A DNA stretch of 64,000 bases from Gonapodya prolifera JEL478 (Eukaryota; Monoblepharomycota; Monoblepharidomycetes; Monoblepharidales; Gonapodyaceae), in the NCBI GenBank assembly GCA_001574975.1, contig KQ965771.1:240181-304180 (forward strand). The letters are read 5' to 3'. Shown here piece by piece: positions 1-10,291 of this stretch (position 1 is its first letter; the number at the start of each line of letters is the position of its first letter). The position numbers were made by a program, and so were the translations under genes. A model generated the notes under the pieces. That model did not search any database. It saw only the letters and a program-made list of their open reading frames with translations, and was not told the DNA's origin.

Positions 1-319
1 TTCCTCGGCTCCGAATCGGCGCGAAGACCGGACGGGGTCGGCATCACCGTGGCGTTCTTCAAGGACGAGGTATGACCTTGCCTTTGCGTGCCTTGAGTGC
101 ACTGAAACGTGTCCACTGCCGCTTACTCCTGCTCCTTCTCTCGCTCGCGTCAACACTTGCAAGGCTTCGATCCTCGCCTGGCGCAACAACCCCGACCACT
201 CGGTCGCTCAGCGACTCGGGAGGGAGAAGTTCTACGACGAGTACGAGCTGACGATTGCCAAGGTGGAACGGAGTTATGGGTGGAAGTGGGAGGGGGTGGA
301 GGCCAAGGCGAAGATTTGA
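1..319 (+). CDS. ABM-type (antibiotic biosynthesis monooxygenase) domain protein, 3' end
   Basis: C-terminal part of a gene that starts before the window. Two exons are visible, 1-69 and 164-319, joined in phase 0 across a 94-nt GTATGA...AAG intron and ending at TGA 317-319. The joined C-terminus reads ITVAFFKDE / ASILAWRNNPDHSVAQR and then a KFYDEYELTIAKVER segment. The pattern 'F-x-D-E ... I-x-x-W-R-x-x-P-x-H-x-x-A-Q ... Y-x-x-Y-x-x-x-I-A-x-V-E-R' is the usual second half of ABM (YgiN-like) ferredoxin-fold monooxygenases, small dimeric enzymes or stress proteins. The assignment rests on motif recognition of about 75 residues. Substrate and cell location cannot be told from this fragment. 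Confidence 0.7.
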   Translation, partial: SSAPNRREDRTGSASPWRSSRTRYDLAFACLECTETCPLPLTPAPSLARVNTCKASILAWRNNPDHSVAQRLGREKFYDEYELTIAKVERSYGWKWEGVEAKAKI

Positions 320-494
320 TTTATTGCGGGCACCGACAATAAGCGATGATTCGGGGTACCTTTCTACGAGCGTGTATAGTACATGAACCAAACTTTACAA
401 GCAATACCTTCGTATCAACGTCACACCACTTCTGCCTCTTCAAATGTTCGTCTCGTCTCCGACCCTCTCAACTCCCACCTCTGACCAACAGCAA

Positions 495-1815
495 TCACTC
501 CTCCCTCATCACCACATACTCCCTGGAGCTAAACCCAAACTTAACCACATCCCCTTGCCGCAACTCCACGTACCGCGACGAGGGTATCCGCGACCCGTTG
601 ACGTGGGTCCCGTTGGCCGAGTCTAGGTCGATAATGTACGGTCTAAAAGTGGATACCAGTCTCATGAGCACATGGCACCACTCAACCACCGCCACCGGCC
701 CCAGCCCCGAAGGACACGAAGACTCACTTAACAGCCTTCCCCTCCCCATCCTTCCCCTCCACGAGGCGGTACTGCACGACGGCGTGCTGCTTGGAGCAGG
801 ACGGGTGGTCCACGGGGATGTCGGCGACGAGACGGTCCCGGCCGAGGAGGTACGCGGATTGGCGGTGGATGTGGAAGATGTCTGTGAGGGGTGGGTGTGG
901 GGAGGGGGTGCGGGGGGAGGCCAGGGAGAGGAGAGTGTAGGAGAGGGAATGAGAGATGAACGGTGAGGTCCTCGCGGCGAAATTGAAGAAGCTGGGAATA
1001 TGCGCTCCGCGCTCTACCATACGCTTCGCGTGGGATCATTCACGCTTCACGCAGATCATTCGCCTCCGGCGGACTCTTTGGTGTCAAGAGTGTCCCGCTC
1101 TGGTGGGTATACAACGGGCTCCCGCTCCCGCGCTCCACGAAAGAATTCAGCTTCGCGAGGTATTCGCCAAGTTCGGCGGACTCCTCGGTCAGCACTTTGT
1201 ACTCAGGCCTCGGGTTCGCTCCGCGAAAGAGTCCTCGGTCAGCGCTAATGCGCTAAGGCGTCGCGTCTACTCACCAGTCTCCTTCCCATCCTTAAACACA
1301 TACAACCTCCACTTCACGCCAGATTTCCGCGCTTCGGGCGGCTCAGAGTACTTGAGCACGACGCCCTTGTAGGTGTTCTGCTCGGCGTTGAGTTTGCCGG
1401 AGAGCGCGAAGTTGGGCTTTTCTTTGGGTTGCTCGGAGCCCTCGGCAGTGTCGACACCCTCAGCGCCCTCGCCGACGTCGGGAACTTCGGCCTTCGCGTC
1501 GCGAGGGGGGGAGGCAGATGGGGTGCGCGGTCCTCGTCGCGGAGGAGGTCTGGCATCCCCTCTCCCCCCACGGTCCCCTCGCCGACCGCCCGCAACCCTT
1601 CCATCCGCGTCGTTTTCCACCTTGACCCTCGCCCTGTCGCCATCCCTGTCCCTCTCCCTCTCTCTATCGCCGCCTAGTCGCTCCCGCCCCTCCCTCGGAC
1701 TTCGACTCCTCTCCCGCCTTCCCCCTACATCGCCATCACCATCCTTTCGTCGATGCTTTCTGTCCCTTTCAGGGTCCGCGTCGGAGGGCGACGGGCGGCG
1801 GCGGCGGTCGGACAT
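495..1815 (-). CDS. FHA-domain protein, SNIP1/Pml1-like splicing factor
   Basis: Spliced as complement(join(495..642,728..881,1275..1815)), 280 codons plus TGA, all junctions in frame. The first exon encodes an Arg/Ser/Asp-rich disordered region (start MSDRRRRPSPSDADPERDR) ending in a KPNFALSGKLN segment with KYSEPPEAR, typical of the run into the FHA domain of SNIP1 and yeast Pml1. Exons 2 and 3 carry the FHA core: YLLGRDR (phosphopeptide-binding Gly-Arg), DHPSCSKQHAVVQYR and DLDSANGTHVNG. SNIP1/Pml1 belongs to the RES complex of the spliceosome (pre-mRNA retention and splicing) and acts in the nucleus. The first intron (393 nt) is long for this genome; the second is 85 nt. The start is the first ATG of the open frame. 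Family call is confident; membership in a RES complex is inferred. Confidence 0.88.
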
Positions 1816-2819
1816 TGGTGCCTGGTGTTGCTGGGAAGAACTTCTATATTTTTGTGCTAACTTTGAAGGGCAATGGCTCCGCGAAGATTAGCCGTCATCC
1901 CAGACTGGACAATTTAAATGGCATTTGATAATCATTGTGCCTCCCCGCCAGTGAAAGAAGATGATTCTTGCAAGAATTTCTACTCTGAAATGAATTGAGT
2001 TTGCTGGAGAGGGCATCGTTACAAGTTTTCTTTTTCTGGAGATTCTGGAGAACGCAAACGCAACTACACTTTCAAAGCTCTGAAACAGTTCACGGGCCTG
2101 CGCCTGATGCGTTGACCCCAGCTGCACCTTATTCGAAGATACTCCAAGCTGCCTGTAATTACACAACACCACAATGAACAAGTCGTCGCGAATCGCGATC
2201 CGAGCCCCGCTTCCGCTTCGGTACAGAAAGGCATATTATAGCTGTACTTGCTGCAACTTTTACTTGGACTTCCCTTGTATTAGACTTGTTGGGTGTACAC
2301 TGTCATTTCGTTGCATAATTGTTCGGAAGGCTGTTCGAAAAGCCAGACGCGCTTCAGCCCGGAGCACGGGGATAAGATCTCAAAGACTCTTGACGGCTTC
2401 ACAATTAGATTCATGGTGGAGCAAATCGTGCTGACTAACGGAGGTCAAAGTGCAACTCGCGTTGTGCAAATAACCTCTTTCACAGGGACCTTATGGTGAA
2501 TGCCAAGGTTTTAGACTTGCTACATGAAATACCCGAAGCTTTTGTATTTTCAAAGGTTGAAAACTTAGATTTAACGTTCTACGGGGCGAAAAAACCTTAG
2601 ACTCCCTCCCCGACCAATTTGAGAGCAGTGTAACGGAAAGCCTCTCGAAACGATGTCTCAGAAGTCCGAGCAAATAGTGCGATGGCTGCGGCTAGCGGGG
2701 ACCACAACCACGCGGATGGCTCACCGTGCCCGTGTCAGATCGGCGTCGTCATCAGGGAAAGGGTGGCAAAGAAGTGAGGGACTGGAATCCGCACCGTCTG
2801 GCGACCGAAGTCTACCACG
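1816..2819. other. No supported gene; scattered ORF remnants
   Basis: About 1 kb between the SNIP1-like gene and the MYND pseudogene. Short plus-strand open frames exist (for example 2293-2499, and a frame around 2500-2690 that only becomes continuous if one base is removed in the A-run near 2590). They look like old protein-coding debris but match no family I recognise. The region next to 1815 probably holds the promoter of the minus-strand gene; no specific element was identified. Confidence 0.4.
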
Positions 2820-3880
2820 CAATGCAATGTGGGATAACATACAGAATTGTAATGATGGACGTCGTCGGGGGTCGATTGGAGGGTACCTCTTGTGTTCTGA
2901 TGATGTTTTTGGAGACGAGCTTCGAAGCCACGTCTGTGCCGCTTTGGCGTCAACACCCATTCTGGATGCTGCTATGAAACATATCTTCATGTGCGTGAGC
3001 CTCATTCCAGTGGTCTCGGGCTGTGGCAATAGCTCGCCTTCGCAAGCTGAAGACGGGACATGTTACTTTCTTCTTTCGGCATGCTCTATCTTCCGGTACG
3101 GCTATTTTGCGTCGCTGTACCAGTTTCAACTACTCGGCGTTGCCTTACATTCTCGAAACGTACCCCCCACCTTACTCAACCGTTTATTGGATGGACTATG
3201 TCTGGCTGTGGCAGCACGCACAAGCGGAAAAGTTCGCCAGGAAGAGTTACTTGAGGCTACCGACTACTTTATCCATGTTCCGCCTCGCACACAATTGCGG
3301 CGCGTCGCTCGTCTCGCTCGACCTACGCCTTAAGCCGTTTATCGTCGACTGTGTTAGAGTACTGGCTTTGTTCTTTCATGTGACCGATGGAAAACGTCAT
3401 CAGTCCATAAGGGAGACCGCGAGATCCTACCAAGCCTTTTCCCGACTCCTTCGCAATCCAGTGACAGATGACCCTGATCTCATTGACTGGGAGGAACTCC
3501 GGCACTACATGAATGTCAGGCACACGGGCATAACAAAGGCGTCTATTCGAGCCCACTTCAATCAGTCATGCGGCAACTTCACCTGTAGCGTCGGTACCAG
3601 ACCTTCTCCCGAGCAGCCAGCCATGTCATCGTGCTCGCGCTGTCAGCGAGTTCGGTAATGTTCAAAGGAATGTCAAAAGGCGGACTGGAAGTACCATAAA
3701 GCGTGTTGCTGTGGTGCTAGAAGATGCCAGGTCCCGAGATTATGGTCCCCGGCGCTGGGTGGAAATCAGAAATTCATCGAGATGCTCAGAAGCCCGACCT
3801 TTGGAGATGGAGACATGGAAGAAGAGTTTGAGCAACTTCTCCAACTTTTGAATGAAATTGTCGAGAGCTTTGATATGTGA
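2820..3880 (+). pseudogene. MYND-type zinc finger protein, nonsense-disrupted
   Basis: The plus-strand frame running to 3880 encodes a helical N-terminal region and a C-terminal MYND finger. The finger begins CSRCQRVR and continues CSKECQKADWKYHKACC, but between them lies TAA at 3656-3658 exactly where the family has Tyr (…V-R-Y-C-S-K-E-C…). Downstream the same frame stays open for 73 codons to TGA 3878-3880, so the stop looks like a single-base change from TAC/TAT. Upstream, coding potential moves from one frame (about 2820-3010) to another (from about 3023), which suggests an intron or a frameshift. MYND fingers bind proline-rich peptides; fungal MYND proteins are often lineage-expanded and poorly characterised. 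The 5' end is not defined. Confidence 0.75.
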
Positions 3881-3953
3881 GATGGCCATAAAACCCAATT
3901 TAGCGTTTCTCTTCAATAGCGTTTGAATACCCATGATTGTGCAATAAATGATT

Positions 3954-5737
3954 TTATAGCTGCATTTTGGCGATCTGTGGTTTATACTGTTGCATTAATA
4001 TCGTGATGCATTGGCGCACATCGACGCTGACTCACATCTAGGATATCACGCTTTGTATCTTGAGCGAGGGCATCCATAGGGAGACTGCAGGTGCGATGGC
4101 GATAGCAACGGTGAACATCTTCTCATTAAAAATCTTCTCACAAATGTCACTTACTCGTTCTCGTCTGATGACCGGCATGTCACGAAATTGTGTTCATGTA
4201 TTCCATCGGTGTTAATCATTTGTCACAGAGTTTATGAGCCGAACTACCCTTACCGTATCTAAATGAAACATTTGAGTGAGAATCTGAAACTTAACATGCC
4301 AAAAAGAAAAGCAAGACTCACCCAAATGGCATCTCCAGTTGTCTCGCAATCATCTCGATTCCGAGGAAGCAGTACGACGCGAAGAACACCACGAGAATGA
4401 CGAGCCACTGGAGATCTTTCACAAGCTGAAGAGGCAGGAAGAAGCAGTAAATAAACAGAATCTGGCGCAGATGGATAGAGTATGCGGGAGGTCTGTCGGA
4501 ACATCAGNNNNNNNNNNNNNNNNNNNNNNNNNNNNNNNNNNNNNNNNNNNNNNNCTCACATAGGCGACGTCGCAATTCGTTCCAAAACGGTCGCGGTCTC
4601 AGTGAGGTTCGGCACCAGTGACTGAACCGCTCCAGCGTTCGGGCCCGTGATAAGGTTTGCCAAATGAGCTTCCTGAAGGTGCTTTGCAAGAGCGTAGCCA
4701 ATTTTGACTATCACCGCCGCCGATTGTCTGTCAGAACGTTGCTTTATTCAGTTGGAAATTGTGTCCCACAACTTACACGGCATTCCCTCTGACAGTGAGC
4801 CAAGGAATGTTAAAAGGAATCACAAATGCCGTCAAGTACCACATAAACTCACCCCCGTTCTCATACACAATCGCGCCGTACGGCCCCAGAAGTGGATCGG
4901 TCTCGTTGAGCTCACGCTTACCATTCTCCAAGTCTCCACCAGGAGATGTGAATGCGGATATCGGGATGACATCCATCACGTCGAGCATGTCCGAGAGCTG
5001 GTTCACATCCTTTTCTGGAAAGAAAGCGCCCAGTTGGAATGAATGGGTACATGCCAAAGCATCTCTCTCCACTCACCCGCCCTTAAGTAATGCTTCAAAG
5101 AGAACACGAACGCAATGAGCATCTTCACGGCCTTTTGCTGTTGCCAAAAGCAACGCCCCCAGCAGATGATTTTCGTTAACTTTATCCCATGTAAAAAATA
5201 AATTGGTCTTCACTCACGCATGCGGCGTTTCCGTCCTCCGTGTCCACGAACGACAGCATCATGGCTCGAATCCCGTTTCGACACTGGAATTGCAGGGTGC
5301 CCCATGTCTTCCTCCCTTCATAGAACCTGTCGTAGGCCTGTGTTGACCGGAAAGCGAGGAGAAGACCGAGTACCACTCCGAGCTAGTTTTTCGGCGGGAA
5401 TGGCTTCATGTGATGAAAAAGCGACGGTTCTGGCTCAATTCCCGTACCAGCGTGATAAAACTCGTCGGAAGTCTGAAGTCCATGGTGAGAATGAGGTCCA
5501 AATAGCAGACCACGGCGGTCCAGAGCACCAAAACCATCAAGGGTGGCATAACCTGCGCATCCAGCATGTTCAAGCAAGATCGAGACGATTGGAGGACTTC
5601 CAGAGACCCACCTGAAGCGCAATACTGCCGCGCATTTGGAAAGCTTCCACCCAGAGGTGCTTTTTCACGGCAGGGACAATGGTCTCAAGTGAAGCCGAAG
5701 ACAGCGAGCGGGACAGAGTGCCACGGCGGTTCTCCAT
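3954..5737 (-). CDS. Bestrophin / UPF0187-family anion channel
   Basis: Eleven exons: 5737-5612, 5552-5448, 5382-5218, 5137-5077, 5014-4777, 4727-4560, 4492-4322, 4258-4254 (5 nt), 4164-4155 (10 nt), 4084-4036 and 3986-3954; 376 aa. Key segments are VLGLLLAFRSTQAYDRFYEG with WGTLQFQCRN (first half), ERIATSPIPPAYSIHLRQ, IYCFFLPLQLV, then MIARQLEMPFGYDENDLP. These are hallmarks of the bestrophin fold (RFP-TM / YneE), a pentameric chloride or bicarbonate channel of the plasma or organelle membrane. The two micro-exons restore the conserved PFGYDEND loop. The start at 5737 is the first ATG of exon 1, but the frame is open further upstream. A 66-nt stretch (4787-4852) inside exon 5 has GT...AG ends and could be an in-frame optional intron (354 aa form). 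Without the last splice the protein would end at TAA 3982-3984. Confidence 0.92.
4508..4554. other. Assembly gap (run of N)
   Basis: 47 ambiguous bases. It falls inside the bestrophin intron between exons 4727-4560 and 4492-4322, so no coding sequence appears to be missing: the codon split AT|A across the gap gives the conserved SPIPPAYSIHL segment. Confidence 0.97.
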
Positions 5738-6023
5738 CTTTGGAATACTGCGCGAGACGAAGAAGCACGGAAGCGATCGGGGGGGGTGTTGAGGAGCAGA
5801 AGACGGATGGGTGTTGCGGCTTGTCCCATGCCGGCAAGGTGAGTGGGGGACTTTGCGGCCGTGCGACCGACAGCTCGTGCTCAGAAGATCTTTCCTACGA
5901 AAAGATACATTTAGTATAATTGAAAGGAGAGGCGAACATCGAACGTCACGTGTATTTGTGTTTTACGAGTCGAATGACATTCAAAATGGCAAAACCGCAT
6001 TCTATGATGAACAAACAAAGAAA

Positions 6024-7825
6024 TTATTTCTTTTGACGCTTTCCCTTGGGAGTCTTCCCATCTCTCGTGTGTCCGCTCTCCGCACTGGAATGTTGCCCCA
6101 ACAAGGGATTCTCCATGTGGGGCAGGTGCATGTGAGGTAAGTGAAAGCCGTCGTGTTGGGGCTGGCCCGGGTTGGAGGACGTTGTGTGAGGGGTTCGCTG
6201 GGTCTTGGTCGAGCTTGATGTTGAATCATCAAAATACCTCCCCTGACCAGACCGTTCCTCCGTTGGAGATGGCGTTAGAGGAGACCCTCTCTTTGCAGGA
6301 GAAAATGTGTAGATCCGCGAGGGTGGTTGCGGAGGAACTACGGCAGGACGCTGAGGTGTTCCATGAGATTTCGTCGACTGTCGTACTCGGGGATCATTAG
6401 AAGGAGGGAGCGATGACGCAAGTCCACCGGTTGTTGAATGATTCAATGGTGAAACGATGGGAGGGGAGGGTGGGTGCGAGCTCGTGCGTGAAGCGTTTGG
6501 AGTACCCGGAATGTTCCTGGAAGATTTGGGTCCAGAGCTCTGCCTCGGCGCGGCGCCTTGTGGGGTTTGGGTGCTCAAATTTGACAACATATGCAATAAT
6601 GCGGGGTCGTCCACATAGATCGCCTCGTCGTGCACCTTGCTGTACGTGTTGGTTCCTGTCGTACTGCTTAATGGTGGCGAGGGAGTACTGCTGTTCTGTG
6701 GCATGGATGGGTAGGTTCGCGTGGTACGACCGACCGGTGGCCGTGGTGGCAGACCCATCGTGGGCTCGAGCAGCTCGGGAGAGGTGACCACGTCCACGTC
6801 GATGACTTCATTATCCTGTAATTCCACAGACCGACCACTTCGACGACCGTTCTTGGGGCTGCTCTCAATCTCCACCATTCTTCGCCGACCTGACGCGGAA
6901 TCTTCTATGGTTCTTCCATTTACTGACACCGTTTTCGTCTCCCTGCCTCTCGCGTCGACTTTAGAGGTCGTCACTGTCGTCTTGCCCTGCCCGTCTCGCA
7001 CTGTTGTAACCATCGTGCGCTCGCCCAGTGCGTTCACTGACGTGCTCGTGGATGTCGAGGTGAAGCTTCCGCCTCCTACCGAGCTCGTCGACATGAAGCC
7101 TGCAGAACTAGAACCCAGCATGGCGCCCAAGAACTGGTCGTGGAACAGACCGCCATGTCCTCCCATCACAGAAGCCAAGGGATCCACACCTCCTCGCGAG
7201 AGTCCGCCAAAGGGAGAGGCAAAGGGAGCGGCGAATGGAGAAGTGAAGAGTGACGGGGGGCGAGAAAAGCCTCGGCTGTTTGCCCCCAGCTCCGAATCGA
7301 ACAGGAAGTCCGAGAACGGATCCCCGCCGCCAAAGAAGGACCGGAAGACATCGAACGGGTCGTGGAATTGGAAGTGCGAAAAGCCCTCAAAGGGGTCGAA
7401 TGAGGGTGTGGTGAATGGTCGTCCAGCTCCCGATGTGCTTCCACGAGCCGAGGCACCCCTGGTGGAGCTCTCGAGGCCATGAGAATCGTACAGCTCCCGA
7501 CGAGATGTATCCGACAGAACCTCATAGGCTGGGAAGAAATAGGTTATCGATCGTCCAGCTTTATGACCACTGGTCGACGATCAAACGTTGCAGCAGCTCA
7601 CCTTTAGAGACGAGCTTGAACTTCTCCTCGGCCTCCTCCCTGTTGTTTGGATTCTTATCCGGATGCCATCTTAGAGCTTGCTTGTGGTACGCCTTGGAAT
7701 GTGAAGGGTGAGTCAGTGTTTTCGAGAGCCACAAGACAGCGAGACCGTCGGCTGTAATGCACCTTTCTGACGTCGTCTTGTGAAGCGTCTCGAGAAATTT
7801 CAAGCACGGCGTAGAGGTCTGACAT
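6024..7825 (-). CDS. DnaJ (Hsp40) co-chaperone, DNAJB-like
   Basis: Spliced as complement(join(6024..7528,7602..7692,7763..7825)), 552 aa. The J domain is split over the three exons: MSDLYAVLEISRDASQDDVR / AYHKQALRWHPDKNPNN / AYEVLSDTSRRELYDSHG, with the catalytic HPD motif that stimulates Hsp70 ATPase. It is followed by a Gly/Phe-rich stretch (FDPFEGFSHFQFHDPF, FFGGGDPF), a Ser/Thr/Gly-rich segment and a long Pro/Ser/Thr-rich disordered tail ending KTPKGKRQKK, a possible nuclear signal. There is no Cys-rich zinc domain and no clear CTD beta-sandwich, so it resembles DNAJB6-type co-chaperones rather than Ydj1. The middle region (TMVTTVRDGQGKTTVTTSKV) resembles the DNAJB6/B2-type beta segment. 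The protein is about twice the length of DNAJB6 because of the tail. Confidence 0.9.
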
Positions 7826-8400
7826 CGCGATCACGGCATGAAATGGGGAAATGGTGCTCTGTCGGCTTCCACACCATTCGAACACAAAAGGGGCCGCAGC
7901 TTGACGAAATACCGAGCTATCCATAATTCATCAAATGTGGAAATGTTCCCTAAGGAGATCGATCCAACGTTTGTGCTTTTCACTTCAACATGGGTACTCC
8001 CCCGTAGCCAACCAAACCAAAAACGATTCATCATCTAAATCTTCGTCTTCTGGCCACCGCGGAACCTGCATAATGCGCTCCATATAATCAAGGACGGACC
8101 TGTCCCCCCCACTTTCCAACAAAATCTGCACCGCAATATCATTCCTCCGGGCTCGCGCGTTGACCAGCGCTTGGTCCTTGCACGCGTGGATATCCGCACC
8201 GCGATCCAACAGACAGGGTACAACATCACCCCTCTGGTCACTGAGTGCAGCGTCCCGAAGCGCAGAGTCCCGAAGCGCAGCATCATGGTATGCGCGAATG
8301 TTAGCGCCGCGATCCAGGAGAAGCTGTGCAGCTTCCAATCCAAACATGCTACTGGCGGCGGCGCGAAGTGCAGCGTCACCGTCCATGTGACATCGGCACC

Positions 8401-9121
8401 TGTCGCAGGTCTGATTGACTCACAGACAACTCAGAGAATGGGGAGTGTCGCAGGTAGGGCCTCGACAGTTGGTGTGACGACCAAGTCTGTTGGAGGTAGA
8501 TATGCAAAAGAACTCAGCAAGCCCTGCAAAGGCGTGAGAATCCAATCAAATGAAATCTGGTGTCAGCAAAGATCCCCCAACTCGTCCCAAACCTGCCACC
8601 TGGTTGGCTTTGGTGGATGGGTTGTCGCGGAACTGACAACAGCTTCGGGCCGCCACGGCGTGGCGCCTGACAGGGGCTCGGCGCCGGATGGGCGTTAGGG
8701 CAATACCCTGAGGCACGACGCCAACACCCGGCGCACACACTATATAAGCCATAGCTACGGGGTAGTATTAATCAATCCAACCAATACACACACTTCTACC
8801 CTATTCTACCACTGACCCACAATCCACAGTGACAGTACCGTCACAGGGTTTTGCTTCCTCTCACTGCAAAAACCACACTGTCCTTTTTTTTTCTCCCAAT
8901 ACAGATATAATACTACTGTGGTTGTGTGTGGCGTTTGTCTCCTGATCATGTCAACTAACACGAAGTCCACACAGAGAATCTCCAACACTTCTAAAACAAC
9001 TATTTTTGTGGTTTTTTCATTTATATTCCCCATCCTCCCTCTCTCAAGTGTCCCATGCACATCCTGTCTTGGCTTGCTGATTGTGCCGTTATTCCAAAGA
9101 AGGTCGCAGAAACCTGTGACA
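8401..9121 (+). mobile_element. Solo LTR of a retrotransposon
   Basis: A 721-bp element starting TGTCGCAGG and ending CCTGTGACA, nine-base terminal inverted repeats with one mismatch and the TG...CA ends of an LTR. It is flanked on both sides by CACC (8397-8400 and 9122-9125), a 4-bp target-site duplication. It lies exactly where ankyrin homology is broken: removing the element and one CACC rejoins the codons for ...LLLEQG / GADV.... A TATA box (8741-8747) and a T-run are present, and there are no internal gag-pol ORFs or second LTR, so this is most likely the product of LTR-LTR recombination. The 10-mer TGTCGCAGGT recurs at 8446, an internal duplication. Superfamily (Ty3-like?) is not determined. 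Confidence 0.85.
8741..8747 (+). promoter_or_regulatory. TATA box of the LTR
   Basis: TATATAA in the middle of the solo LTR, where a U3 promoter would lie for an element oriented on the plus strand. Seen directly; promoter activity is inferred. Confidence 0.5.
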
Positions 9122-10291
9122 CACCTTGCTCCAGGAGGAGATCCAGAATGCCAGTGATGTCACCTTGCAGCAGTAAGTAATTCCTTGTTTGGGTCACTGA
9201 TTCTGTGGTCCAGTAAGATCTTTGTAACAGTGAAGGATCCAAGATTGACTGTGTGGTGAAGGAGATAAGGATCACGTGGCTGCACTACTCCTCTGTCCAG
9301 AAGTACCTTTGCAGTTTCCATCTGACCTCTTCCACCCACCACTTGGTACAGCATGGCATCACTGTCAAACTGGACATGACCACCGCAATCCAAGATATAC
9401 TTGACAATGGCAGGGTTTCCACCTAGTGCAGCACACTGGATGACGCTGCACCTCACTGAATCACTGGAAATGTCAGCACTGCATTCAAGAACAAGCTTCA
9501 CCATTTCAATATTTCTGCTTTCTGCAGCAGCCTGGAGAACTTTTTCACCAACAATGTGAGCATGGCCTCCACATTCCAACAGCAGTTGTGAGAGTCCACA
9601 TTCCCTTTTCCAGCTGCCTTGAGAAGTGCTTTATAACCTGACCACTGTGGATATTGACATCTGCCCTGTAGTCCAACAAAATGCTTCACCACCTTGATGT
9701 GCCCTGACACAGCTGTTGTAAATGTAACCACGGGGTTCAAGGTTCTTAATCCTGCATGTAGCATTTCCTCCATGACAGTGGGATGTCCCTTCTCTGCCAT
9801 GTCAGTGAGAAAGGACTTGAAGAATACGTCCTTGGTTGACAATGTACTTTTCTGCATGAGGTACAGAACAATGTACCCCGCGCCAGATTCTTTCCTTTGC
9901 CCTTTGGCTGTGAGCGCGCCTTTCTGCGAGCTGTAGTGACGCAAAGCCCTTAAAGCAACGCTCCTTGGCTGCGATAAAATATCATACAGAGTCTTGTTCA
10001 GAACGGGGAGGCCAACTTGATGGGATAGAAATGGCGTGAGCAGCTTGACGAGCTAGATTTCTGTGATGGACTGAGAGGGATTGATCTGGCATTCGAGTTC
10101 CACCAGGATGTTTGTGAGTCGGTTGTGTAATGTTGTCTTTCGTTCCCTTTCACACAATAACGGGACACCAATCCAATTGTGCCGGGGCCATTCTCCCGCT
10201 TTCTTACTTCCTTTGCATTTGAAACACGATTAGTTCAAAGAAACCCGAGCCAGAACTGGTAGTTTGAAACTAATATACATACATACAATTT

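Larger units (their letters stand above)
7985..10092 (-). pseudogene. Ankyrin-repeat gene, disrupted by a solo LTR and frameshifts
   Basis: Degenerate tandem copy of the ankyrin gene at 10292-11794. Both start MPD...VHHRNL; this copy begins at ATG 10090-10092 and soon hits a one-base insertion in AATCTAGCTCG. Ankyrin homology then runs in one frame (SGAGYIVLYLM), shifts near 9580 to a second frame (GNPAIVKYILDCGG, LLDRGVVQP) and shifts again near 9160 (DITGILDLLLEQG). At 9122 the homology stops at an inserted LTR (8401-9121) and resumes at 8400 with GADV and then EAAQLLLDRGANI to the TAA-proximal end at 7985. The C-terminal tail (WPEDEDLDDESFLVWLATG) differs from the intact paralogue. With at least three frame breaks plus an insertion, it cannot make the full protein. 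Confidence 0.9.

Noticed and set aside
1373-1891. Long plus-strand frame antisense to the SNIP1-like first exon
   Set aside because: It mirrors the Arg/Ser-rich repeats of the real minus-strand gene, which has a proper domain and splice sites.
4508-4554. N-run as a sign of lost coding sequence in bestrophin
   Set aside because: Codons on both sides join correctly across the surrounding intron.
6721-7482. 253-codon plus-strand frame across the DnaJ gene
   Set aside because: Antisense shadow; the minus strand encodes a clear J domain and G/F region in phase.
8446-9121. Alternative LTR start at the second TGTCGCAGGT
   Set aside because: The bases before 8446 do not match those after 9121, whereas 8401 gives the CACC duplication and restores ankyrin homology.
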